Below, piece by piece: positions 54,656 through 64,000 of a DNA stretch of 64,000 bases (the stretch's first letter is position 1; each line of letters starts with the position of its first letter). Under the pieces are notes generated by a model, which was not told the origin of the DNA, ran no database searches, and worked only from the letters and a program-made list of their open reading frames with translations. This stretch comes from Blastomussa wellsi (Eukaryota > Cnidaria > Anthozoa > Scleractinia > Plerogyridae). The position numbers and the translations under genes were made by a program. The DNA lies in contig OX393562.1 in assembly GCA_947652115.1 (NCBI GenBank), positions 12,909,001 through 12,973,000 on the forward strand. The letters run 5' to 3'.

Positions 54656-54896
54656 AGTGCCATTTATTTGACATATAAGCGGATATACACAAAGCATCAG
54701 GCGTAAATTAAAGCACCAAAGCCGGACACGAAAACCCCAAAAAACCAGCGAGTGGAAAAAAACATGGGGAACGTGTACCCCCGACCAATGCAGTGGTGCA
54801 ACCCTTGGGGTTTTAGGGTATGGAAAAAACTAAACTATAAACATCCATATGCATGCTAATAACATTAAAGCGTAGCTAACCTAATAGAAATAAATG

Positions 54897-55075
54897 AAAA
54901 CGAAACTGGACTTGACACTGTGAAGGCTGACCGTAGAATGTCTCACCTTTCTAACGGCCGCCTATTACAAACTAAAATCCCATGACTCACTGCGCGCTAA
55001 CACCCTCCCCAGACCTCTGATACGTGCCGGCAAAATAGTAATTTATGATAGTACGGTGTAATCACAAATTACATA
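54897..55075. repeat. Split direct repeat A2
   Basis: 179 bp containing CTGACCGTAGAATGTCTCAC, identical as read to 59843-60021. Confidence 0.93.
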
Positions 55076-55152
55076 TTTTGCCTCCACTACTCAACCGGTA
55101 CACAGAAAACACCACAATTGTCAGATATGGGCGCGTGTGCCAGCCAAGCCAC
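55076..55152. repeat. Split direct repeat B1
   Basis: 77-bp copy directly abutting A2, just 3' of the recombinase frame. Confidence 0.92.
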
Positions 55153-55183
55153 CGCCAGATAGAGTTAAAAGAAAGGGCTAGAG

Positions 55184-56195
55184 CTAGAGTGACAATGACT
55201 TAGAAACGTCTAATCTACTAGCTAAAGAGTCCTTAACATAAGTGTTTTTGGCGGAAACTGAAGCCCAACGGCCATGACGCTGAAAATTTCTATCCGGAAC
55301 TCCAGATTTCGCAGCAGACGTAGCACCACCTGACCTTGCAGAGTGAGTACTGAAGGTAGTAATATCCGGGACAATGTCACGAAAGGATTTCTTGAAAGAT
55401 TCCCTGTAAGTTGAATAGCTCAAAGGCTTGTTAACCGAAACCAAACGCTTACAGCTTTTAGAAGCCGAGATAGGTCGAAAAATATACTCGTCAGAATCCA
55501 ATGAAATATGGGACGAACTGATATATAATCTAAGCAAGGCCACAGGGCACAAGCTAGAATGAGACTGCGCGATAACAACAGACTGACCATCCCTTAACTG
55601 GTCCATTTTGCTCTTCTCAATAAAAATAGAAATAAAACCATCACTAAACTTAATATCTTTAGCGCGAATGAGTGACAACTCAGAAAATCTCAAAAAGCCT
55701 GAAAAGGCTAAAACAAACATAACTAAATTACGTAGCTGCAAAAGATCATTTAGATCAGTCTTATTCATTAGTTTCCTTAAATGCTCAGCATCAAGTGGCT
55801 CTTTCCGATGACTAACAGGAGACGACGCGAGACGGATCGCTCCTTCTTTGACTGCAATCACTGTAGGATGAGAAGTAGGGGAAGAAACGCCAGCAAGATC
55901 ATGTAACCATTTGAAGGCGTAGAACGCGCAGTTGATCGAGGAAACAGAATTGGTTGAATCTAGCAGATACTGGAGAAACAAAGCACAACTAATGGGCTCC
56001 ACAGGAAAAGCCGCAACAAAACCAAGGTACTCTGTGGCGAAAGACCTCCATCTATTGAACATCCTCGTGTAGTTGGAAGACGTACCAGGGGCCCTGGAAG
56101 CAATGACTGTAGTCTTCAGTTTGTCCAATAAGGAGGTGACCTCAGGGGACATCTGAGAACTTGTGGACCAGAAATCTGTAGCAAAAATATCTAAA
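55184..56195 (-). CDS. Tyrosine recombinase of DIRS-like copy 2
   Basis: An intact frame starting after an acceptor-like TTTCCTTTAG at 56196. The N-terminal SAM-like domain includes APGTSSNYTRMFNRW. The catalytic residues are Arg in FSGFLRFSELSL, the H-x-x-R box in STHSARSGGATS, HGRW, and the nucleophile Tyr in AKNTYVKD. The same frame stays open upstream to 56365, but that part is a low-complexity hydrophobic translation of the pyrimidine tract and probably non-coding. It ends at the TAA at 55184, 30 bases before B1. Confidence 0.88.
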
Positions 56196-56399
56196 GGAAA
56201 AAAAAAAAAACCGAAAGGAAAAGAAAACAAATAACAAACAATAACAGCACAAAAATAACAGGGCTCTGTAAAACAATGAAAAACAGACCACAATTCCATT
56301 ACATCTAAGGCAACAATGCGTAAAACACATAAGTATACCCGTAATAGAAAGGGAAAAATAAACACAAACTATAAAGGGCACTGACCCAGTAACGGTGAA

Positions 56400-56700
56400 A
56401 ATCTCACAACAATCATAACAAATAACCCATCAAGGGTTCTGTCCCACCAAGGGTGAACATCTCTCAACAGTCGTAACAAATAACCCATCAAGGGTTCTGT
56501 CCCACCAAGGGTGAACATCTCTCGACAGTCGTAACAAATAACCCATCAAGGGTATTGTCCCACTAAGGGTGAACACTCCTCGACAATCGTACAAAAACCC
56601 ATCAAGGGTGCTATCCCACCAAGGGCGAATAACACGCAACAATAGTAACAAAAACCCATCAAGGGTTCTGCCCCACCAAGGGATAAAAACTTAAGACCCA
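56400..56700. repeat. 58-bp minisatellite between RT and recombinase of DIRS copy 2
   Basis: Five units with the core CCCATCAAGGGTTCTGTCCC start at 56426, 56484, 56542, 56598 and 56655. It is non-coding and lies in the presumed intron. Confidence 0.92.
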
Positions 56701-56841
56701 AGACGCAGGTAAACGTCAAGTAGCATACGATATAAATAACAAAACAGCATCCCATTCAAAACCCACCATGGGTGAAGGGGCATCTAGCCTATCCTAGTGA
56801 ACTGAATAACGTAAAAAACGAAGTAAAAGTATAATAAATAC

Positions 56842-58957
56842 CTAAACGTCGGGAACACGGAAAGCCTCGCAACTGAGAAAAGAACCTTGCCTGGGCGCAA
56901 TACTGAAGTCGATACGCAGCGCCACCGAGGGAAATGTTAGGGAACCGCGACCGAAGATTGAATTCTTGGCTTTGCCTCTGACAAACAAATTTGGAAGATC
57001 AGGAAGCATGATCCAGTCATGGACGAAACCACTCCAATGTAAACCATCGAAACATAACCGAGGCCAAAAATATGCAGATTTCCAAAGGGGAACCACGAGA
57101 GTACCAGCGGCATTGCAAACTTGCATGTGAGTAAGCACTTTACACGTTAGACAAACAGGAGGGCAGAGCCAGTTGTTGTCACAGGACCAATCTTGAGCGA
57201 AGGCATTGACACCACATGTACCTGGCTGATAAAACCTAGTGTTGAAGTTCGGAAGCTTGGCGTTGTAACAACAAGCAAATCTGTCACAGGAATGAGGACC
57301 CCAAAGCTCGCCCAGGGAGTGGAACACATCGTCGTTAAACGAGTAATCATCAAGGTCTACTAGCTTGCTGATGTCATCGGCAGAAGTGTTCTGATCCCTA
57401 GGAATCCACTGAACATCGACACTAATCGAGGCACGAAGGCAGATGCGATGAATATCCAGAGCTATCCGCTGCAAAGCTGGGACCTTGGAACCAATGCTCG
57501 CAATACGCACAACATTCTGATTATCTGTGTACCAAACGACAGTCTGGGCACGGAGTGAATCAATAAACGCTTGCAAAGACAAAAACACGGCAAGGAGCTC
57601 ACGAAAAGTAGAACTTTGCGACCTCTCAAAGTCAGACCAAAAAAAATTTTGCCTTCTAGATCAATGAAACTGCCGCAGGCTGAATTCGACGCATCCGAGT
57701 AAACAATCTTCGAAGGCTTACGCTTTATTGGCCACAGAGGCAAACCGTTAATGTGAGCGACGTTAAGCTTCCAAAAATTTAATTCATCCACGCATTCGGG
57801 CGTCAAGGAAACCGATGAATTCCAATTCGAAGCAGTATTGATAACAGCGAAAATGTTTCTAGTCATAAGCCTGGCTACATTGCCAATACAGTTACCGAGG
57901 GAAATAATCTTACCGCAGACGCTGGCGAGCTTGCGCACCTGAGACTGGAGAGAGGGGTTGCTGGAATCCAAAAGACTGGATAAATCTTCCGACAGAGACT
58001 GTATTCTTCTTGGCGTAGCAGAAATAAGACATTTCGAGGTGTCAAGAACGGTCCCCAACCAGGTGATAACTTGAGTTGGCTCCCAAAGGGATTTCTCTTC
58101 ATTAGGGACAAAGCCAGACTTCAATAAATCAGCGTGCACTGCCAAACTTGAAATTTTTGCTTTTATATAATTCTGAGAAGCCCCTAATCCGTCATCCAGA
58201 AAAACAACAATAGACTTGCCTTCGGACCTCCATTTCTTAACTAACGGTTTAAGAAGCTTGGTAAACAAATAAGGCGCAGAGCTAATGCCAAAGGGCAAAA
58301 CGGAAAACTGAAAATATCTAGTAACCCCCGATGAAAATGTCCAGGAAAACGACAGATATTGCCTGTGTTCAGGGAAAATCTCAACGTGGTGGTACCCAGA
58401 TTTGAGATCGAAGGAAAACATGAAATCCCCAGAGTTAAGCACTTGCTTGGCAATAGAAACATCTTCGCATCGAAACTTGGATTTGAAGAGATACTGGTTG
58501 ACATGTCGAAGATCCAAGATCAAGCGCTTTTTCCCCGACTTCTGAATTGAAACAGACAATGGATTGATAATTGCAGGTGGCACAAAAACTTCAGCGATAC
58601 ATCGCAAATCAATCAACTCGCTAATGGCGCTTTCCACAAAAACAGATTCCTGAAGTGCCGAATAATTATTCGCGGCAACAAACGGCGGTGGAATTTGTAA
58701 CAAAGGCAATTTATAGCCAAATTCAATAACGCCGAGAATAAAAGGCGACGCACCAATATCCTTCCAAAACTGAATACATTTACGCAACCTGCCTCTGACA
58801 GAAACAGGAACATCGCCGGATTTCACTTCATAACAAGATAATTGAGCATCTACAAAAGTGCGATCGGACCGACAAGACACAGACAAGGCCTCAAAATCAA
58901 GGTCTGAAAAATATGAAATAAAGTGGGAATATAAAAATAAATATCTAATGGACAAAT
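56842..58957 (-). pseudogene. RT / RNase H of DIRS-like copy 2, one frameshift
   Basis: The frame begins at an acceptor-like TTTTTCAG at 58958. The RT motifs are [46 protein letters not shown] and IVFLDDG. RNase H shows IVYSDASNSACGSFI, then the frame shifts in a run of T near 57645. It continues from about 57640 in another frame with VVWYTDNQNVV and the conserved C-terminal region (WGPHSCDRFACCYNAKLP) to 56842. The defect looks like the loss of a single base. Confidence 0.88.
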
Positions 58958-59098
58958 AGGAGCAGAACAATAACAAGTACTGATGTGATATCTAATTGAC
59001 TTGAGATAATAACTGTAATAACAAAAAAATACACAAACAATGAAGAATGCAATTGAGTGGAAATGGAGAAGCTCAATGTAACAAGATACAGTTCGCCT

Positions 59099-59836
59099 CT
59101 AAAGATTAACTCCGCTCACGGCTGATCTTTGAGCATTTGAACTAGCAAGCAAACTAGGACATGCGGCTCGCCAGTGACCTGGTTTCCCACAGGAAAAGCA
59201 AAGACCCGTATAACTGGCCATCGACGATGGGACATTAAGCCTTCCCAAAGGACTAGGAAAACGGGCGGCTGAAGGCATGGTTGGATGGGAACGTTGCATA
59301 AGGGACGATCCACGGCGCTGGAAAGAAGCACCACGTGCGGCGAAACGCTTGGATGATTTGGCAGCCCTGGCTTCCGCTCTATAAATCTTCTTTTCATCCT
59401 CATCATCCTCGGCCAAATCATGATGTTTATACTCAAGGACAGTTTTCCATCCATAAGGCGATTTATCCGCTAATAGAATTAATTTCTGGCGCTCTTTGAG
59501 CATCGACATACCTTTATCCAAATGCTCTTTAATTTTGGCGAGATCTTTTCGCTCCAAGGCAGAAGACGCGTCCTCTACAGCTTCAAGGACAGATTTGACG
59601 GACTTGAACTGATCTTCATTGCTCTTCTTTTTAAACGAAGGGGGCGCGTCCCTTTTCAGCCTCTTTATCTCTGACATTTGCTCGGCCGAGTTGACATCGC
59701 TTGATCTCTTCAGATCGGAAATCGAGGTGGAGACAAGTTCCTTGATCTGGGAGAGCAATTCTTGGTTGTTGCTGGCAACGATCTCTTTAACTTTGGCCTC
59801 ATCCATAACTGGAACTCGACGAACAGAACAAGACAA
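59099..59836 (-). CDS. Gag-like protein of DIRS-like copy 2
   Basis: 245 codons. A basic, helical, coiled-coil-prone middle (EHLDKGMSMLKERQKLILLA) is followed by one CCHC zinc knuckle, CFSCGKPGHWRAAC, near the end. A GTGAGC donor-like site sits just before the stop, in line with the acceptor before RT at 58958. Gag and RT may therefore be joined by splicing. The 5' end abuts A1. Confidence 0.85.
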   Translation of the reverse strand: MSCSVRRVPVMDEAKVKEIVASNNQELLSQIKELVSTSISDLKRSSDVNSAEQMSEIKRLKRDAPPSFKKKSNEDQFKSVKSVLEAVEDASSALERKDLAKIKEHLDKGMSMLKERQKLILLADKSPYGWKTVLEYKHHDLAEDDEDEKKIYRAEARAAKSSKRFAARGASFQRRGSSLMQRSHPTMPSAARFPSPLGRLNVPSSMASYTGLCFSCGKPGHWRAACPSLLASSNAQRSAVSGVNL

Positions 59837-59842
59837 CGCGAA

Positions 59843-60021
59843 AAAACGAAACTGGACTTGACACTGTGAAGGCTGACCGTAGAATGTCTCACCTTTCTAA
59901 CGGCCGCCTATTACAAACTAAAATCCCATGACTCACTGCGCGCTAACACCCTCCCCAGACCTCTGATACGTGCCGGCAAAATAGTAATTTATGATAGTAC
60001 GGTGTAATCACAAATTACATA
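59843..60021. repeat. Split direct repeat A1 (5' end of DIRS copy 2)
   Basis: 179 bp identical as read to A2. The outer end at ACAAATTACATA marks the insertion boundary. Confidence 0.93.
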
Positions 60022-60770
60022 CTGTGTATGACAAATATCATTTCTTTGTCGCCCAACAAATGTAAACAATTTAACGCAGCAAACGCACATGCAAGCTAAA
60101 ATGCAAACATAAAATTCACGATTACAAACATTGTCACGGCACCGATCGAAATCTGCTGTTATATATTCGCACCAGGAGTTGTACAATCTTCGCTACAAGG
60201 TTCTTCTTGGGTAACTATAAGGCTGATTTGAACAGTAGAGCGTCACAACAATACGCGGACAGAAGTTGAATCTCCAATGAAAAGCAGCCGAGTTTTATAA
60301 TGAGATCAGTGGGTTGCTTGGGCGAATTGCAGCATCTGTTTCCTAGAAAACACACCAGCAGGCTTCTGATGTTCTGATACGTAGCTTCAATCGTCTTTGC
60401 CAGTGATAGCCCAAATAAATCAATACAACTGCGAGAAAAGTTAGACAAAATCTGAAAAACACTCGAAGGGACTCGAAAACAACGTATACAACGCAACTTA
60501 CCTGAGAACACTCCGAACAAAAGAAGAAGCACAGTCCAAAATTCGACAACAATTCGCAAAAGCACAGTCAAGAACTCAACAATCCACCAAGACGGTAAAC
60601 AAGAACGTGAAACTCGACTCCGCGAGAAACGAAGCACAGCTACGAAGCACATGGTCGACGGAAATGACGTCATTCGCCCCTGAAGAATTTTTCGAGGTGG
60701 CCAAATTGGTGTGATACATGAATCGCCCAAAAATCTCGATTTCGACAGCATTAGGAAGGCGTTCTGTCGA

Positions 60771-61659
60771 ACGCAATCATTAAATAAAAATTCTGTTACT
60801 TACCTGCATTCCTGGGAATAATTTTTCCCTTTTTTAGAGATTTTAACGTGATTAAAGCTCGTCAACTACACCAAACTTGATCTAAAAATCGTACGGCGTG
60901 CGCAGTAAGGAACGGATACTCGAGGTACGAGATTGATTGACTTCACCTGGCTCGGGTCTGCATTACAAACCTTTCTAGTGTTTCTAGACCCTCTGTAAGA
61001 TGCTGTAAGAACAAAAATTATTTGGACATCTTTTGATGTAATAATGCTTCAAACTACATTATTTCAAACAGGACTATTTTTTCCCAAACATTTCAAAAAC
61101 ATGTGTATTCTAAAATTGAGATAGAAGTCGAAATGAGTGAAATCAACTAAACTACAGTAGCGGATAGTCATCCTACGCTCTACATTATTTCAGTTACCTA
61201 CGTTTTATCAATTACCCAAGCCCTGACAAAACTGAGATCCAAACATGATGATCGACAAGACATGATGGCATCGTTTAGCAAGAGCCAGCCCGACAAGCTG
61301 TTTATCAATGAAAAATTTTGGCCTCTGGGAAAACGTCTAGATGCAGATGAGTAACTATGTTTAATAGTTATAAATACTTCTGAACTTTACCATCTTCATT
61401 TATAAATCTTAGGGGGCGGGCGGCTTAGCTGTCCCGCAATAATTACTTGATCCCCACTTTTCGTGACCGCTAGTCACTTGAACCCCAAACTGATTAGGAC
61501 TTTTTATTTATTTATTGTTTATGCTTTACTTTTCGGTTATTTATTTATTTTTACGTACTTTAGTATGTTCATATGTAATCGTCTGTGTTTTCGTGTCTCC
61601 AGCTTGCTCTTCGTATTACTACAATGTTGCTCTACGGACTCCTTAATGCATAGCTTTAT
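60771..61659. other. Unassigned region
   Basis: No gene, RNA or clear repeat was recognised. Confidence 0.5.
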
Positions 61660-61784
61660 TAACTACATCAACATTGAAATGGCATCAACGGAAACTCGGA
61701 AAAATCCGAGTCCCAGATGGGATTTGAACCCACGACCCTCCGTGATCTAGTCGGATGCTCTAACCACTGAGCTACTGGAGACTC
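61660..61784 (-). mobile_element. tRNA-derived SINE, copy 1
   Basis: The minus-strand head has box A TAGCTCAGTGGTTAGAGC and box B GGTTCAAATCC, a tRNA-like fold and 77 nt (61708-61784). The tail is CGGATTTTTCCGAGTTTCCG then GATGCCATTTCAATG. The anticodon stem has a mismatch and the same tail follows every copy, so it is a SINE rather than a working tRNA gene. Confidence 0.72.
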
Positions 61785-61933
61785 TATGGCGAGCGCGGGT
61801 CAAATGTGGGTCTTGACTGGAACTGCATCGCGCGGTTACTCAGTCAATTGATGAAAGGCACACATAGCCATATAGCTCTTAACTGCATCGCGCAGTCACA
61901 TCAAGGCATATCGAAGATGCGACCAACCAACCT

Positions 61934-62203
61934 CCAAGAGAGCAATGAAAGAAATAAATCAACATAGAATTGGCATCAACGGAAACTCGGAAAAAATCCG
62001 AGTCCCAGATGGGATTTGAACCCACGACCCTCCGTGATCTAGTCGGGTGCTCTAACCACTGAGCTACTGGTTCAGTGGTTAGAGCATCCGACTAGATCAC
62101 AGAGGGTCGTGGGTTCAAATCCCATCTGGGACTCGGATTTTTTCCGAGTTTCCGTTGATGCCATTTCAATGTTGATTTATTTCTTTCATTGCTCTCTTGG
62201 TGG
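61934..62203. repeat. 270-bp palindrome made of two head-to-head tRNA-like SINE copies
   Basis: The left copy (head 62000-62070, minus) and the right copy (head 62071-62134, plus) meet at ACTGAGCTACTGGTTCAGT. The symmetry extends through both tails to CCAAGAGAGCAATGAAAGAA and its complement. The right head lacks its first about 14 nt. Confidence 0.85.
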
Positions 62204-64000
62204 TATATTAACTACCTTGGTAAAAATATTTCCAGATTTTTTGCACACAATTTTTTTCTTTCAAAGTTTAAAAATACAAGTACTGAGCTGTATGCAAAAC
62301 ATCTTCGTCAGGCCGTAATAATGTCATTGTTGAATAATCAAGCAGTGCATATATCCATTATATCTTCTTTTATCTTGAAACAAAATAGATAACAATACTA
62401 TCACGGTAGCTTCTCTCAATGCACGGGGCCTTGGGAATAACGCCAAAAGAAGAGAAACTTTTAATTGGCTCAGATCTAAAAAATACTCGATTTACATGTT
62501 GCAAGAAGTACATTGTTCCCAAGAAAATTCATCTATATGGGCTACTGAATGGGGGTACAACAGCCTTTTCAGCTCTTTCTCCAGCAGCAAAGCTGGCGTA
62601 AGCATTCTTTTTAATAACAACTTCGATCTTCAAATTATGAAAACCTATATTGACGATTCAGGGCGCTTTATCTTGTGTGACTTAATAACAAATGGAAAAA
62701 GTATAACCTTAGAAAATATTTACGCCCCAAATGAAGACGACCCTGCCTTCTTTAAAAATCTCCTTGGTCACCTTCACGATTTCGAAGGAGACGAAATCAT
62801 CATTGGAGGTGACTTCAATCTAGTCCTTGATGTAGAGAAAGACAAAAAAGGTGGCCTGCCCAAAACACATTGCAACGCACAAAAAAACATTTATGAGATA
62901 TGCGATAATCTTGGTCTTGTTGATGCCTGGAGAATATTGAACCCCGAGGAAAGAAGGTATACTTGGCGTCAAACACAGCCCACTATTCACTGCAGACTAG
63001 ATTTCTTCTTAACAAGTCATAGTTTTCTGGGATGCATTACTTCCGCAGACATTTACCTGGTTTTAAGACAGAACACTCAATGATCACACTAAATATATCT
63101 CTTCATTCAAACTTTAGAGGGCCTGGTTTTTGGAAACTCAACACATCGCTTCTGGCCAATAAGAACTACATTGATTTGATAAGGTTAACTATCCATGAAA
63201 CACAGAGCGAATACGAAAACGACGAGTCAATAAACCCTGCGCTACTTTGAGTAAACTCAAAACTCGGGAGAAATCTCTCAGCTTCGCTGCTGCAAAAAGC
63301 GTAAAACTCTGCATAAACAGCATGAGTTAGAAGAAAAAATTGCTTCACTAGTAAAAGAATTGGAACAGCCGGACGCCATTAGTGAAATCCAAAAAACAAG
63401 TAAATCAGAACAACTTGAATTATTCAAAAGTGAATTAGAAGAGATAATTAAAGTACGTGCCCAAGGGGCAATCTTGAGAAGCAAAATTAAATGGTACAAT
63501 TAAGGCGAAAAAAACACTAAATATTTTCTAAATCTTGAGAAAAGACACTTCAAACTGTGCACAATAAGCCAGCTTAAAATCACTGATCAAGAATTTGTCA
63601 CATCTGACAAAGAAATCCTTGCTGAATGTGAAACCTTTTATAAAAAGCTTTATACAGCCCAGGAAAACGTGATAGCAACAGAAAATGATTTTTTCCTACC
63701 TGAAAATGACACGGTTCTGGACAATAACGAGGCAATGAGTTGCGAAGGACATTTAACACAACAGGAGTGTCTAAAAGCTTTAGGAAGTATGGATCGGGAC
63801 AAAACCCCTGGAACTGATGGACCTCCGGCTGAGTTCTATAAAATATTTTGGAATGACCTGTCTCCTCTTTTGATAAACGCACTCAACTATTCATATGATG
63901 AAGGAAGCCTTTCGATCACACAAAGACGTGGAATCATTAAACTCATACCAAAAAAGGACTGTTTCCTAAAAGGACGATTTATTGGGGAAAATATTAGATT
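62204..64000 (+). mobile_element. L1/Tx1-like LINE, decayed, runs off right edge
   Basis: An APE-type endonuclease frame (62406-63083) is followed in shifted frames by the SDH-like TEHSMIT, a linker and the start of RT (DKTPGTDGPPAEFYKIFW near 63800). Frameshifts lie near 63050 and 63250-63330, and a stop is in WYN-TAA at 63500. The copy is inactive unless repaired by other copies. Confidence 0.82.
62406..63083 (+). pseudogene. LINE apurinic endonuclease domain
   Basis: Motifs: VASLNARGLGNNAKRRETFN, the catalytic Glu in YMLQEVH, ENIYAPN, IIGGDFNLVLD and HCRLDFFL. The frame breaks before the final His motif, which is found in the next frame. This enzyme nicks target DNA to prime reverse transcription. 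Confidence 0.85.

Larger units (their letters stand above)
54579..60021 (-). mobile_element. DIRS-like retrotransposon copy 2, near-complete, with split direct repeats
   Basis: On the minus strand the order is A1 (60021-59843), gag (59836-59099), RT/RNase H (about 58957-56842), minisatellite (about 56400-56700), tyrosine recombinase (56195-55184), B1 (55152-55076), A2 (55075-54897), spacer, B2 (54655-54579). A1 and A2 (179 bp) and B1 and B2 (77 bp) read as identical. The B1-A2 junction equals the joint expected when the two outer ends circularise, the hallmark of PAT/Ngaro-type DIRS elements. Only one coding defect was found, a one-base loss in a T-run near 57645. Confidence 0.9.
54325..60770. 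repeat. Approximately 1.0-kb repeat, copy 2, split by a DIRS-like element
   Basis: The left part 54325-54578 and right part about 60026-60770 match copy 1 segments at 52185-52455 and 52633-53443. The inserted DIRS-like element occupies 54579-60021. Confidence 0.75.

Noticed and set aside
56400..56700. CRISPR-like regular repeats
   Set aside because: This is a eukaryotic minisatellite with contiguous 58-bp units and no unique spacers.
60215..60751. 178-codon minus frame in the repeat next to the DIRS element
   Set aside because: The sister copy at 52.6-53.4 kb does not keep the frame open, and no domain is recognisable.
61708..61784. Functional tRNA gene
   Set aside because: The anticodon stem has a mismatch, the acceptor arms are imperfect, and the same non-tRNA tail follows other copies, so it is a SINE head.

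Overview
This window is nuclear DNA of a multicellular animal. Its genes are split into many short exons with GT..AG introns, the DNA is AT-rich, and repeats are dense. The mix of DIRS-like tyrosine-recombinase retrotransposons, LINEs, many short inverted-repeat elements and the protein types fits an anthozoan cnidarian, most likely a stony coral. That assignment is inference; no species-diagnostic sequence was tested.

Three host genes can be reconstructed exon by exon. (1) 205-12427, minus strand: the N-terminal half of a HECTD2-type HECT E3 ubiquitin ligase. Twelve exons are in phase; the catalytic HECT lobe lies beyond the left edge. (2) 16619-41177, plus strand: a complete REC8-type meiotic cohesin kleisin of 19 phase-consistent exons and about 845 codons. 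It has the kleisin N-terminal domain, a winged-helix C-terminus and an unusual tract of 14 tandem S-P-R-R-x-S-R heptads in the linker. (3) 42685-45820, minus strand: a small two-Ig-domain surface protein with a signal peptide and a C-terminal hydrophobic (GPI-type) tail. A second signal-peptide exon at 49009-49087 may be an alternative first exon. HECTD2 and REC8 are divergent over 4.2 kb. REC8 and the Ig gene are convergent, with opposed AATAAA signals 15 bases apart.

The rest is mostly mobile DNA. REC8 intron 12 (8.5 kb) holds an antisense DIRS-like element (about 29.4-33.2 kb) and a decayed LINE (about 34.1-36.05 kb). A second DIRS-like element, 54579-60021, has textbook split direct repeats (A1 / B1-A2 / B2) that read as identical, so it is young. 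It sits inside one of two copies of a roughly 1.25-1.3 kb repeat whose sister copy (52185-53443) provides a comparison site. Both DIRS-like elements carry a minisatellite between the RT/RNase H and recombinase reading frames. Also present are a Tc1/mariner-like element with subterminal arrays, hAT-like and TAGCCTGCG-type MITEs, a pair of direct repeats with a hammerhead-like core, tRNA-like SINE heads forming a long palindrome, and an L1/Tx1-like LINE running off the right end.

All identifications come from reading motifs and splice sites; no database search was possible.
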